Source of the DNA: Paraescarpia echinospica
Taxonomy: Eukaryota > Annelida > Polychaeta > Sabellida > Siboglinidae
Direction of reading: 5' to 3'
Assembly (NCBI GenBank): GCA_020002185.1
Contig: CM034541.1
Span: forward strand, 49,441,275-49,505,274
DNA: 64,000 nucleotides
Part shown: piece after piece, positions 32,611-45,900 of the stretch
How the letters are laid out: every line of letters begins with the position of its first letter
Position numbering within the stretch: position 1 is the first letter of the stretch
Notes under the pieces: model-generated
Database searches by the model: none
Told to the model about the DNA's origin: nothing
What the model saw: the letters and a program-made list of their open reading frames with translations, nothing else
Translations under genes and position numbers: made by a program

Positions 32611-33671
32611 CAGTCACACAGTCAAGCAGTCGCGCAAACAGACTGACAACCAGAACGACAGAGAGTGAAAGAAAGAAAGAGGGGTGGTGGCGACGAAACG
32701 ACAATGTGGGCTCTTTGACAGAAGTAAGAAAACATAAATTGAGGACACGTATCAAGGGCGGTTTAACCCCGCACGACAGTCGAATTTGATTTTTTAAAAA
32801 CTGTTATAGTATCTATCTTGGGACGTTACGACTTTTTACACGCTTTATATATGCATATTGATGGACAGAATCTTAAACGTGACATATTGATACAAAGACA
32901 AGTCAACCTTCTATTTACACGCAGGTGCCACCTCGTGTCGCTTACAGACATTAGAAGGAAACGATCGCCTTCAGAATCAAATTTATTGAAACTTAGTATC
33001 CAGAACATTGACAGAGGCCACAATTCAGATGGATTCTTGCGCCATAACAAATGTCGCTTCGACGCACGAGGGCAATAAATCGCACTAAAGTAGCTATTCT
33101 ACAAAACAGGTAGATCATTATTATATGAGAGTAACTCGATTTATGCAATAAAACACGACCGGTGTCATGGGAAGGCGGCAAATCAATATCGATCTGTGGT
33201 AACGTGGTGTCAAATGTGTAATCCCCTGGCTTTTTGCATGAACAAGTGTTCTCTTTAATTCATATAACTCACTCTGCAAGAGTTCTCTTTTGCAATACCG
33301 GTGTAACAGCGACGACACTAATTAAATATTATTATAGAAGATATATTTCGTAGAAAATATCGGAATGTCGGTCTAGTTTTGCAACCCGAGTAAAATAGAT
33401 CGAGATTTTTTCAGGGAAAATTGACTTATTTACTTATTCGTACATAGTGAACTCTATGTTTAGGGTATATTCATGCCTAAACTCCGATGATTTAGTTAGC
33501 TGAATATTGAATTTGGATTTAGTTATTCGGTATTCAATTCGATTGGTCTAATAACCAAAATAGTTTTTTGTTCTCGAAAAAAGGCATCGTTACGATCACA
33601 AGGCAACAGCGAGCTAAAATAGACTTTTCTGATAAGTGGCTATCAAAGAAATAGCTCGTCTTGCAATACAC
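32611..33671. other. Intron 1, unannotated
   Basis: No exon or recognised repeat. Overlapping small frames on both strands at 32820-33080 have no support. Confidence 0.35.
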
Positions 33672-33673
33672 TA

Positions 33674-33871
33674 GGGATTACCGGGGTGAGGCGGACATAT
33701 CGGACAAAGTGAACAACGTTATTTTAATATCAGACCACTTGCGCCATGTATCGTGTATGTGATGAAAGCATTGGATCAGAGTGCAAAGAGTTATAAATAA
33801 TAGGTAGGTACTTATGCATATGGGCAATATTAGTTGTTTATTTAGGGTGTCCGCATTGCCCCGGTCTCCCC
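33674..33871. mobile_element. MITE with 24-base inverted ends and TA target duplication
   Basis: 198 bases. The left end GGGATTACCGGGGTGAGGCG.. and the inverse of the right end GGGGAGACCGGGGCAATGCG.. match at 18 of 24 positions. Both ends are flanked by TA (33672-33673 and 33872-33873), the target duplication typical of Tc1/mariner-type elements. The interior is AT-rich without an open frame, so it is non-autonomous. Confidence 0.75.
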
Positions 33872-34224
33872 TATATACACGTCAAATGTGCATCTCATGA
33901 ACGTGCATTACTTATCTATGATGAGGCATCAGACGAGTTTTTGTTATTTTAGGAACATGTCATTTTCGACGAGCCATCAATAAACTAACATCATACAATT
34001 ATCTAGAAAGCGATATTTGATTAGCTTAAAGCGCACTGTAGAATGTAAACGAAATCATTGTTTATCGCGGAAACAGATTGTGTTTTTGTTTAAACAATTA
34101 ATTGATCAATATCAGCTAATTTAGGCAATGTAGATTAAGGTATGCCTTGTTATGTGATCTGGGTAAATAATGATGCAGCAGAATGTTTGCAGATATCGCT
34201 AGTTGAATAAGGACCATAATTTGC

Positions 34225-34515
34225 ATCACACTGTTACGTATATGTATGCTGAACATTTCACGCTGTTATGTATGGTGTACATTTCGTATTGCTCCTTATG
34301 GCGTACATTTTATGTCATTACGCATGTTGTACAATTCACACTGATAACTATGGTGTACGCTTTACCTTGTTGCATACATCAAATCTTTACATATACTGTA
34401 CATTTCACAATGTTACATAAGACATACACTTCTGTATAGAACACAACAGATTATTACGTAAACGTAGAACATATCACATTATTACGTATGATGTATAGTT
34501 CACATTTTTACACAT
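34225..34515. repeat. Degenerate minisatellite, about 30-base unit
   Basis: About nine to ten diverged copies of a unit like TGTTACGTATGGTGTACATT followed by TCACAC. Spacing varies around 30 bases. It is older than the other arrays, judged by divergence. Confidence 0.75.
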
Positions 34516-34971
34516 CACATATATCAACATAGTTACGTTGAAGAATTATGCGCGTAAATACACAATAGAATTAATCTAATGTGTATGTGACTACCAAACC
34601 GTCGTTAACACTACTCATCGTGTGATTTGTGAAGAAAAAAACATAATAAATTACAGACTGTACTTCACAAAACACGGGTATCACTATTGTTATCACACGT
34701 CATCTGATTCCAACAGGCTACTCAACACGATGGGATAATTACAATATCGTTTCCTTTCAAATCACGTTAGTGTAATTATGAACGCATTCCAAGTTTTACA
34801 TAATGTGGCGATATGTTAAAGCCGGTTGCCATAAACAAGGTTTTTGTTTTGACTGTGCAGTGGTCGCTTCATTGAAGGGCACCGAGTTTGCATTACTCAA
34901 CGTCTTAACCGTAATAGCATCCCGTCTCTGGTCCATGAATATCTAAACATCCCTCTGTCTCTACTTTATGC

Positions 34972-35075
34972 ATCATCAGTATCATAGTCATCTTCATCAA
35001 CATCGTCATCATCATCACTACTATTATAGTCATCGCCATCATCATCATCGTCATTAATCATTATCACCACCATTG
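34972..35075. repeat. CAT trinucleotide array
   Basis: Interrupted (CAT)n, about 100 bases. Confidence 0.9.
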
Positions 35076-38000
35076 GTGTCCTCGAATAGCAGTTGTAGTC
35101 CAGCCAAAATCATGATGGTTTCGTATTCTATAGAATTGGATTATTCTCCAGACTAATGTATCGGTTATAAAAGGGCAGGATTTCATGTTTTGATATCCTC
35201 AAATCAGAACAATCGCGTTAGTATTATATTGAAATTGTACCATTCTGATACACTAAATTATACGCTAGATTGTATATTACGTTCTTGATGATGCCGTTCC
35301 CGGTTCACAACTGTTTTCACAAAGTATGTTATCGCCCTTCATGCAGTCATGCCACTGGAGGATAAACCGCATGGCTGCAGAATAGTTGTCATCACACCTG
35401 CAATCTAGAGCGCGTGACCGCAAGGGGTACTACCAAAAATGCCTGTTCGAAGATCGATTCTTTTCGGCTCTACGCAACATATCCGGGGTAAAATTGCGTT
35501 CATTTGCATAGAACTCTCGAAATTCAATTTAAGTAAACAGTGACAAGAACAGCTGTGATTTGGTAAAAGTGAGTTTGATACATCACAGACAAAATACACA
35601 TTCTTTAAATCATTCGGAAGTCCAATCACGGTGCAAATAAATAATGTGTGCTATACATTCCTATGTTTACACTGACATGTTGAACGCAAGCTTCTTCACA
35701 AATTCGTAGTCACTCAAACGCAGTTGTGAAAGCTTGCGAACAGGTCAATTGAAGCACGGCCACCTGCCAGGGTATCGTTTCACTGAGAGCTCATAAAGAA
35801 ATCCATCATCAAGCAAAATCAATTGTTAAATTTAAGGATGTTTTTCAAAATGCAATAACACGCCGCCATATTACTGCTGGGGGGACAATATGTCCGTGAT
35901 ACACCAGCAGTAGTTTTCCGGTGGCGCGTCCTGGCATTGACAGTATTCAACATACACGATCAGTGTTAACGAACAAAATATGGCTTATGAGCGCATACGA
36001 ATGTTAGAGAGACTGAAAAACTAGTTCTGTCTGAACCGCTTCATGACTGGTGATGTACACTGCGGTGTCTTTATGCAGACGTTGGGATACAATCTAAATG
36101 GTGTGAATATGGAGAGGACATGCAAGCAATTTACACCTAGCTTCGTTATGTAGAATGCCGTCTCCCATCGGAGCCTTGCAGACCAGACAATCTGGCAGAG
36201 TTCAACGTGTGTACCAGAACCTGTGTTTTGCTAGGGGCGGGGAAAAGCATAACCACTGCGACACGCACGAAGAAGACAAAGTACGCGGCATTCCCCATTA
36301 GCGGAATTCAGTCCAGCAGAAGCGCCTTCTACTTGCCAACCAGCGCGCTTCACAGACGGGATTTACGGAGCCTAGTAGGGATATTAACGTTCCTCGTCAA
36401 GGTCTAGAAGCGATCGTGGCTGGCATTAGATCGTACCCTAACTGGACGTCGGCGCGATTTACCGGCACTTTCCGTCAACGTTGCCAGTTAGTATCGGCAA
36501 CAGCTTAACAAGCTGACGTCTGGCCTGTCAAAACGACACTAATACCGGCTAACGCAATGGTACTTAACACCAAGTTGGTTCTGAGCGAAGCCGGACCAGA
36601 CGATCGGTCGGTCTCGGGAGAAGGCGTTAACACATATCTTACGGAACGACATTTAGACGAGAATAAAAGGAGAGAGAGCGAGATGAGAAGCGGGCTTAGA
36701 TATAGACAGACTGGCCTCAGCATTGCAATTCTCCTTCTTCTTCTGAATGATGTGGTAGCCCGGACTTCTGTGGGATGTCGGACGGTCGTGATAAATAAGT
36801 CATACGCAGCATGTGTGTCCTCTCCTCTCGTCATCCATTCCAGAATTATGCCGGAAAGAGAAAAATATCCAGACTACAGTGGATATTATACAACGTAACG
36901 TAGAGTATATTCTTGTGTCCAGACGTCCACCAGACGTAGCTATGCGTCTTGAGGTGCAATAGGACTAGACGTTCACAATCGTAGGTCTTAAGTTCATTGT
37001 ATTCCGCAATGTAAATGGGCAAAATGTGATTTATGGGAAATGTAACGAAAACCTCTGCTTCGTTATTGATCAAGCCCAATAAACAACTCCAGTGTGGGTC
37101 ACTCCACCAGGAGTGTGGAAACGACACGTTTTATTCACTTCTTTCTACAACAACTCAGCTACGGCGACTCTACTTCAACCCAGATTCTGCCAGCCAACCT
37201 TGTCGCCGTCCTGCTTGCCAGGAATATCAACTGTTCAACCTCCCAGTCACTGCCACCGCACCTGGCTTATTACATAACACGTTGCACTAGGCTGACGTTT
37301 TGAGGCCGAGTATTGGGCCTACCTTATAACTGATTAAATAAAACCTATTTCGTAACCGAAGCAAGTAAGTAACGTGGCGTACCACCACCGAGCATATTCT
37401 CGTCTCGTTAAGATGCTTAGACAAACAACGAAGATCAATGTTTGGAGAGAAATAGTTTCGAACCATGTTTGTCATGACTGACATAATACTTCTCACCCTT
37501 CAAAAGATCACCCGTTGCATATCACTATATTCCATTGCACGCGTCCGCAACATTCAAAACTACAATGAAACATGTTTGTTTACGTGTAAACCTATCGCTT
37601 TGTCTTTATTACTTCCGATTAAACCACTTCTCTGGTGAACATGTTTATAATTCATAATGTTTATATTTTGGTTTTGATCAAATACTGTCACGCGTATTTC
37701 GCTTTCTAACCAATGTTAAGAACTACATGTTACTCCATCTGGCTATCTCGAAATGTTTTTCGAGCCGTACTGGGGGTAGACGTTACGCCCCCCAAACCGG
37801 GCGTTATGCCCCGAGCTACTCTACAGAGTGAGATGAATTCCGCTGACAAAAAGAATGTGTCATAATAGTTATCAGTGCGATCGTGCTAACAATATCAAAA
37901 GCTTATTCAGTTGTAATATAAAAAACAGCATCAAACGGAAAATCAGCCGTGAGCTTTTGGTGTTCTCCTAGTCTGATTTAACGGTCTACAAAGTCGTTAA

Positions 38001-39591
38001 TTAGTATCACACCTAGACAAAAAATAATATATCACAATAGCGCTGCCGATATTTGTCTACTTTGGTACCTACGCTTGATTGATGGAATATTGATGTTAAG
38101 CGGCAAAACACTGCCGCATCGCATGACACTCGTAGTGTTTTTAAACGCGAGGTTCATTAATCATACGCAAACCACTGAATTGGAAACAATGTGCTCAGGA
38201 AATGCATCGGTATTACGAACAACGTGATTCCGGTGCGTTATACACGCTGGAGTGATTGTGAACGTGTTTTCCTGTGTGAACTACTGATAGTCGTAACCAA
38301 TTCGGACTGGTGAGGTTGTTGTTCATGAAGCAACATTATTACCGGTCGTTAATGTCAACTTAAACATCAGATCATACGTTCAAATTGTCATCGAAATGAC
38401 ATCTATAGTGTAACTAATTGACATGTATTTGTATATTCGCGATTTAAAGAGGATTACGTCTGCGCAACAGCAGTTGTTACGTAAGTCTTGATTGGTTCAC
38501 GACCAAACATCCCTGCTCCGGATGATGCACGCCATATCATTGATTGATATGGAACAAAGTTCAGTTCAATGGCTGACTCCATCGGGGATGTGAAAAGCCA
38601 GTATTTGTGGTTTTGGCGTAGTGTTTCCAAGTCCTCTTTGTGTGTCCACTTTGTGGTATCATCTAGCTGTAATCATCTCTGGCATTTCTTCTTTTGATTC
38701 TTATAGTGAATGTTACCTCGGCAATCTTCTCTGGCGTCCGCTGAACTCGACAATAACACCAACGCATGGTGTTGTATCTATATTATGATCGTAAATATCC
38801 TACCCTCAAAAAGATACCTTTTTTGTTTTTTACGAAGTAGTTGGCGAATTGACTTCAGTATATCACAATATGAATTAATATAGATTAATATTTATAATAT
38901 AACCTGAACATTGGCTATGAAAAGCATCTAACCGAAACAAAACTACGGCATCACACCACGAACCAGTAGAAGACATTATCTGTAGAGCAGACGTCAGTCA
39001 CAGAGCGAATGCAACGAAAGCAATATATCTCAATATAATTACGTACTGCTTTATCGTCCGATTCTACCATTGCACTTCTGTTTGTTAACATGTATCGCCT
39101 CATAGTATAATGGATTTTTCTATTTACTGTTTAGATAAGCATTTCAGTTATTATGTTGGCCATTTCTTGGAACGTTGTTCATGTTTACATGTCATAATTT
39201 TACACGGGCGTTGATGTATCTGTAAGCTTCAGTAATGCAGCACTCGACGTTAGTTTGCCTAGACTGGCATTGCACAGCGGCAACTGTTCAAGCGTGCATA
39301 CTGTGAAACCACGCGAAACACAACCGCACTCCGCAAACAAATTAATGTCTCAATGTGTGTTGAATCATTCGAATATACGCTTCCGACGTCTCCTCCGGTC
39401 ATCGGTGTTAATATGTCTTCCCGTTCGTTGACCGATGTTTGTAGTAAATATGACGTTACTCAGGACTGGAGAGATTTCGGGAACAATTGGCTATTCTGCG
39501 TGAATCGTGCCAACGGAAGTATCCCAGACACAGAATAATTAAACCGAGGTTGTACATTCCTCATTTGTTATAATAATTGTAATGTTATTAA
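35076..39591. other. Intron 1, long unannotated stretch
   Basis: No exon is supported. GC-richer patches at 36200-36900 and 37040-37310 have open frames up to 113 residues on both strands at once (for example + 36557-36898 and minus 36505-36834). None has a domain, conserved spacing or splice context I can identify. A short CCCC-containing palindromic stretch near 37777-37811 (TACGCCCCCCAAACCGGGCG and following) is the only local oddity. Confidence 0.3.
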
Positions 39592-39757
39592 TACAGTCAA
39601 ACCTTTACGCTTTACAGTTACATCGGTACTACAGCCACCTCGTAATTAAGGTCACCCTAGAATAATCCCAATTTTTTTCCATGTACATTAAAGTATAAGA
39701 AATTTGTCCCGCTAATACGGTCACCTTGCTAATCGGGTCAAGGGTGATCTGATTAAT
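39592..39757. mobile_element. pogo/Tigger-like element fragment
   Basis: It begins TA-CAGTCAAACCTTTACG, which resembles the TIR start CAGT.RAACCTC of pogo/Tigger elements including the TA target. The body has GGTCACC and CTAATACGGTCACCTTGCTA motifs that recur in such elements. The opposite inverted end was not found nearby, so this is a truncated, non-coding remnant. Confidence 0.5.
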
Positions 39758-41051
39758 ATGTTGAAGATCTCTCAGCGACATGTTTAAATTGTACGCGAAA
39801 TATTGTTATTCTAAATATGCTCTACTGGCAAAACTGCAGTCGCCGATATGTTAACGGCAAGGTCGATTGGGTGTTCTGCGCGTTCGCGATGTTCCCACTT
39901 TCGGGATAACTGATTCAGCGTAGCTCCTACGAATAATTACCTCCCCTGCTGATTCCGGGTAATTGGTAAATGACCTGACGTAGTCTGAAGATGTTGGAGT
40001 GCGTCGGACGTAAAGACTGACTCAATATTTGTCGGTTCAATACGTGTAGACGTGGCACCAGTGGTCTACCAATCCTAGCAGCCCTGGGTGTCGAATGGTG
40101 ATAGAAAATGACAGTTATTGCCCATGCATAGGCATGAAATAACACGCACCGTCCCACGGGCAAAGCAGGGACAGAACATAATATTGATTTGTCCTAGCGA
40201 CACGCATACATTAGCACTAGATAAAACAGAATATTTTAATTGTAACTCATAAGTAAAATCTTATACCAGTATAAAAGAAATAAACATACATGTGCGGGAC
40301 GGGAGATACACGTTAAGGCTACAGTTGGTAACTGTCGTGAGAATTACCCTGTTCTTGATGTCAACGATTATTTAACTTATATGAACATTTCCAGGTAATA
40401 GTATTGTATCGCTATTAGGTCGTTATTACAATTGATTAGACCTACGCATTGATTAGTTTGTGACCAATGAGGACCAACGTAACAGTTGAGGATTATACCT
40501 CACAGGCTTCGGAACAAGGGAGGGGGCGCGTGAGGGGATGAATTTGTGATTTTTTATTTTAGCACCGCGAAAAATATCCAACAATACCCAAGCCCCCGTC
40601 TTCCGAAGTCATCTCCAACGGCATTCAAGTGGTGGGTGAGACTCATGCACAAATAATGAACGTCACCGCAAAAAAATGTCAACAGCAAACCCCCTCCTGT
40701 CTTCCAAATTCATGTCCGGGACGCAGGCAGCGGAGTGCCGAAGCTCTGGCTCAACCCCTGCAATAGTAATTTCATTCCGATGTCTATGTCCTTACATTGT
40801 TCTTCATACACTGTGCAGTCTGCTTGTGCTAATATGCAAATAATAATACTTGCTCTAACTTGCGAATAGCCACAGCGGCTACATGATTAAGCCGTTTGTT
40901 TTTCATTACAATAAAACAATACGAAAACCGGCAGATTTCTTATTAAATAATGGAGATAATTGAAAGCCGTCGTCGCCACCTTCGATCTGTGGGAGGCAAA
41001 TAGGCCATGCGCGTAGTTATTACTGCCAACAAATCAGCATTTCTCTCCTCA
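39758..41051. other. Intron 1, unannotated
   Basis: No exon recognised. CCCCC-containing, low-similarity repeats of AACC.CCC.CTGTCTTCC.AAGTCAT type occur twice at about 40594 and 40689. Confidence 0.3.
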
Positions 41052-41225
41052 TTAAAGATGCCTCCTCAATTCGATTTTTTGCTCATGTCGTTTCACACTC
41101 ATTTCGCGAAAAATAAAAAATTTTGTTGAATCGACTAGCTCATTTATGAACAGATTTTTATTTAGTTTTAGTTAAATCATTGGACTAACTATTTAATTTC
41201 AGTAACCGGGAAAAGGCAATACACT
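41052..41225 (+). repeat. Dispersed repeat, TTAAAGGTCCCC family, copy 2
   Basis: Opens TTAAAGATGCCTCCTCAATT CGATTT and continues with CATTTCGCGAAAA and TTTTATTTAGTTTTAGTTAAATC. These match in order to TTTTGCGAAAA and GTCTAGTTTTGGTGAAATC in copy 3 at 43825-44010. Identity is moderate. No coding capacity; the type is unknown. Confidence 0.5.
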
Positions 41226-41389
41226 ACTTATTGTAGTCCCATTGATCTATTGCAAATTACCTAATCTAAAGATTATAATGTATTTTTGTATTATGCTTTA
41301 CAAAAGTACTAACACTCGCTTTTTATTAAACCGACTACGCATATTACTAGAGTTCTTCATACTAAATGTCCACAAACGATCTCAAACAA

Positions 41390-41560
41390 GCAACAGCTAA
41401 GGGTAACCAGAAAAAACAATGTAAACGACATACTCGCCAAAAGAAGATGGAGATGAATCGGCCACGTCTTAGGAAAGGAGGATGACCACAATAACAAAGA
41501 TAGCGCTGAGATGGACGCCTGAAGGAAGGGGGAAAAGAAGATTGTTTCAAAAAAAACTGG
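41390..41560 (+). pseudogene. LINE ORF2 C-terminal remnant
   Basis: KRRWR, stop, IGHVLGKEDDHNNK and then in a shifted frame IALRWTPEGRGKRRLFQK. This is the RRWRWIGHVLRK.....ALRWTPEGRRKRGRP signature of a LINE family widespread in aquatic animals. One stop and one frameshift make it dead. It is distinct from the LINE tails at 22717 and 31755, so a third family is represented. Confidence 0.75.
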
Positions 41561-42639
41561 TGCCAGGCTGCAAAATAAGTTCCGACGACGTGGAGTGCCT
41601 AGTTTCTGCCACGTGTGCCAGTAGGCATGAAGCGGAGTACCTAAGTACCCAATGCTACTACCGGGTTTTCATGGTTTTCTGTAAATACTGATGCGGGAGG
41701 GAGAGCCCGCCAAAGGATACCTCTCGTTTCCGAGACTGCTCTCTTCGTTCTCACTGGCCGTCTTTTCAAAGTTGATACTGCAACGGGAGAACACCTATCT
41801 TGGTATAACGCTTTTGCTGGGCAGAAGAATTAACTCTCAACAGAGCGATGGTACAATACACTATCTAGCGTAAGGTGTTTCTGTAGCACCGAAACATACC
41901 GTTTAACAGAAAATTCAAAATACTTAACTCACACAAACATCCCATGTTGGCCTCATTGTTTGCCGCTGTGATTATCAAGTTATGATTATTAACTTGTTTG
42001 GTTTTTGGTTCCGAGAAAAAAACGCTTCTTTTGCTAGTTTTGCGTGATCGTTTTCGAGTTCACACCGACAAAAAGCGGGAGAGGCTGATTTGACAGACGC
42101 CATACAGATAGAAAAAGTGATCAATCGTAACAACTATTACGCCTCAATCGGCCACCGATTTGGTAATTCGTTCATCTATTTCATGCCGGGATTCAACGAT
42201 AAATTGCGTTATCGCTTTTAATATTGTCTGCGGCAAGTGACGCGGTTAACCATGGGCGTGGGCTGTAACCGCCGGCTTATGTCTAAATAATGAATAAAGC
42301 ACCTCTCACGATTTAGCAAGTATTAAACGTAAACATGAAATATCTTCACGTGCATGCGTGAGTAAAACATCGGTTTTAATAACGCTGAAGTCGTCCGATA
42401 ATAAATACGTCGAGCTCGGTAGTAAACTATCAATTATAGCAGCGATTTTGAAAAACAAACGTTGGCCCTATCCATATTTCCAATCAGGAAATTGTGTCAT
42501 TTAGTCCATCTCTCCAGGGTCCACCCAACTGTATTACTGAGAAAGAATATATAGGTATTATGTGTGGAATTGTGCAAAGTGATATTATAACTTGTGTGGA
42601 TCATTTGTAGCGTGGCTGAACATTTCAGTTGGTATTCGT
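41561..42639. other. Intron 1, unannotated
   Basis: No exon or recognised repeat. Confidence 0.35.
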
Positions 42640-42960
42640 AGAGCGCAGTGGAACAGTGAGTAGATAATTGGACTCTCAATCGAGAGAACCCAGGTTCAAA
42701 CCCTGTGCTGCTGTGTCGAACTGTTGGTAAGTTCGTTCACTCTAAGTTGCCTCAGTTCATTCAGCTGTATGAATGAGTTACTGGTTAGGCTATACAGACA
42801 GTGGTTGATATTTGTGTATGAATAGTCTTCGCGCATTAATTGCAGCGTGGCTGAGTGCTTCACGAAGAAGTATATATGGTTTCGACAGGTCTGCCAGGGA
42901 GTAAAATGTAGAGCGTTTTGAACAGTCCTAATGACTGGATACTTATCTTTTTATTTGAGT
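42640..42960 (+). repeat. tRNA-derived SINE, copy B
   Basis: The head includes box B AGGTTCAAACCCTG and a weakened box A near 42648. The body follows with TGTATGAATGAGTTACTGG, TAGTCTTCGCGCATTAATTG, GCGTGGCTGAGTGCTTC and AGGTCTGCCAGGGAGT, and the 3' end is ATGACTGGATACTTATCTTT. Full length, moderately diverged from copy A. Confidence 0.88.
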
Positions 42961-43824
42961 AAACAGGTCAACCGGGCGAAATATACAGCATTTAGAGGTC
43001 TCCCTGACGACACTGACTATTAAATTGCTTAGGCTCCCGTACTACATAATATAATAAATTTGAACTGTAGCCCAATCAAATTTCCTTCGTCTTTGAAATA
43101 TTTAAATTGCGTCCTACGTGTAAGCCTAAACTACACAGGTATATGCATTTCATAAATTCTTTCTTGTGTTTACAATTCCTGTTTTTTTATTAGTTTATTT
43201 TACGAAATTCCGGTTTCCTAGAATTGTAATCATAACCACGTTGGTACTGAGGTATCAGCGATAACCACTACATTTAGAAATCATGTTGACCATTTCTTGT
43301 ACACGGTACGCCTAGGTCAGGAAATCTCTGGCCATGTCCACAGCCCTCCTCCCGGCATCCCTGGTGCCCTTGTGTATTGATCTCCGTCTTCCCGCTGTTC
43401 GTTCCGGGATTAATCGTGACCAGATGGTAGGCAGTATACTGCCGACAAATACTGCCAATAGTATTGCCAACATGTTTTGCTAAACGTTAATAAATGAATA
43501 TCATAATACAAGGACGTGAACATTTAGCATTGTTTCAACCCCAATACGTGGTGTGTATTTGCGACAATTTGTTTTAAAATATGTTTCACTCGCTAGGTGG
43601 CGACTCTGTAGCTATTTTTTTTTTCAGTGATACGTCATGACCTCCCCCACTTTAAGTAATGCTTAGCTTGTTTTGGAACATTGCGAAATTATGCGAACAC
43701 CCTAACATTGACAATATTAATGTCAACATGTTCTGTCTAGTACCAGCAATCACCAATTGGTTCTAGGCCCACTAATCAACAATGTCTCCTGTCTCCTCGC
43801 GTCTTCCTTATTTGCGCCTGTCCT
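42961..43824. other. Intron 1, unannotated
   Basis: No exon found. It contains a perfect 14-base palindrome GGCAGTATACTGCC at about 43431. Confidence 0.35.
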
Positions 43825-44010
43825 TAAAGGTCCCCACTCAATTCGATTGCTTCACGCGTCTCTTGTCAGACTAATTTTGCGAAAATGTGAACCTTTCTAA
43901 TAGACTGGCGCGTCTGTGCAAGTTTCTTGTCTAGTTTTGGTGAAATCTTCAGGTCGGACAAATTGTTACATTATTTTTTATCGGATCCGGTCAAAATTCG
44001 ACTAAAAACC
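43825..44010 (+). repeat. Dispersed repeat, TTAAAGGTCCCC family, copy 3
   Basis: Opens CTTAAAGGTCCCCACTCAAT TCGATT and continues with AATTTTGCGAAAATGTG and CTTGTCTAGTTTTGGTGAAATC. See the matching copy at 41052-41225. Confidence 0.5.
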
Positions 44011-45825
44011 AAAGGTAGCCCGGATATAGCCTCCCATATATTACGACACAAGGTTATTCACACTTTCTCTAGTTACCCGATCAAGCGATTAAAGTAAGTT
44101 ATTTCGATGAATTTAACTCAAGTACTCTATATTTTATTAAAACAATGGATTAAATAAATCAGTTGGTGAACCTTTGTAAGACAACCCGTCGTGTTAAATT
44201 GCACACACCCTCTCCGCTGCAGCTCTTGTTCTACCCCGAGGCATGCCAATCATAAAACCGTCTTCCTCGCTAACTACTATCTTCTCCATCTTCATTAATA
44301 CCTCGTCTTTCCTGTCAATTACTAGAAGGTTAAACCTGCCATAGGCTCAGCGATACGCTACCACTTCCGCGTATATCGTTCTTGTGTTTCTTCATATCTA
44401 TCCTTATCCTGATAATCTCCCCTTTACTCCTCGTACAGCCCGCCTTTCCCTTCTTGCGTCCTTTCCAATGTGCAATACATATTTATTTCAAATAGCACAT
44501 GTTCGATCTGCCCAGGAACATAAACGTCCGATGTGGCGGAGTAGTACAGTTAATTGGAAAACGCCGATGTGGCGACAATGTTGCTTTTACACCCTGACCG
44601 CAACACGAAACGAGGGAAATCATTTCAGGCGCCGACAACTTCGATTTATTTTGCCACGAGTGCCCGCCAATTTTCATCTACCATTTCGTAGGCTCTACAC
44701 GATGGCACGTAAAGAAATTGGTCCGTTGTGATCGCAACGTATATGAACAGAAAATTAAAACTACACCCACGTTTAGTAAAAGAGCATATTAACATCGCCT
44801 GCGTGCGTAATAAGGCTCCTGTAATAAGTTCACACCAAATATGTCACGTAATCCCGCTGGTGATCTTTACATTGAGAATTGGCACGAAATCACGTGACTA
44901 TTCGTCATTGTTATTCTTTCACTTCCATAGAAATAACATATTTCAGTTTGTGACGTCTCACTAATGCATCTGTCCCTTATGGTGGTGCCTATTTGAAAAC
45001 AAATTAGGAAGAAGGAAATTACTCTGTTTGTTATGAAATAAATGTAGACTTTAAAAATGAAGGTCACAAAGGTGTCATTCATGCATCATGTAGCCATTTA
45101 TTATATAGAAAATGTAGGCCTAGATGATTGTTTCAAAGTGAAAGAGAGTAGGGCCTACTTAAAAAAGAAGTCAACGCAGGATTAGCATTCGCGATTAGAT
45201 GATAGGTAGGTTAACAAAATACTAATGAACATTAACAAAATCAAATACGGTTTCCGTCAAATTTTAGTAGTAAATCAAGGTCGAACTATCGCATCAATAT
45301 GTCAGCTCGTTTGCGTCAGATGGTCTATGAACACTGAAGTTGCAATGGTTCGCGAGCAGTGCCATCGGCAATGATATATACTTTCTCCCTATCTGTTCTG
45401 ACGTCAGCATTAGGTCAAAGTCTTCAACCAGGCGACCATTGCTTACGGGACAGGAAACCGCTGACGTACTAAATATTCAGCCGCCCGACTTAATGCATGT
45501 TTTTTCCGTAATCGATTAATCCCCTTTCCAGCCAGCGATGACTATAATTAGATATATCTGTCTAGATACTGAAATACGTTCGTCTTTCTGGCATAATTGG
45601 TGTTGTCAAGAGTGAACACCATAATGATAGCGCACAGGGCCCCTCGCATTAGCATCAATTACCCAGGTCCCGTAATGTGGCGCCACTGTGTCGTTCGTAA
45701 CATAGCTTGGGCAGTCAATGTTCTTCCCACTGTGACGAAGATGATTGACTACCCAGAGTCAGGATAACCAATTAAATTGACTCTCCTTTTAGGTCATCAA
45801 GTAAGAGGACATTTTGCATAAGCAT
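44011..45825. other. Intron 1, unannotated
   Basis: A 115-residue open frame at 44384-44731 (+) has no recognised domain and is opposed by an open frame on the other strand. No exon is supported. Confidence 0.3.
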
Positions 45826-45900
45826 TCATTCATTCATTCATTCATCCATTAATTCAAACACTCATCCATCCATTCAGTCATTCATTCATTCATTCATTCG
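45826..45900. repeat. ATTC tetranucleotide array
   Basis: Interrupted (CATT)n with ATCC variants. Confidence 0.9.

Noticed and set aside
36505..36898. Possible gene in 109- and 113-residue frames
   Set aside because: They overlap on opposite strands, show no domain and no splice context; likely a composition effect.
44384..44731. 115-residue + strand frame
   Set aside because: No recognisable domain, an opposing frame on the minus strand, no repeat or exon context.
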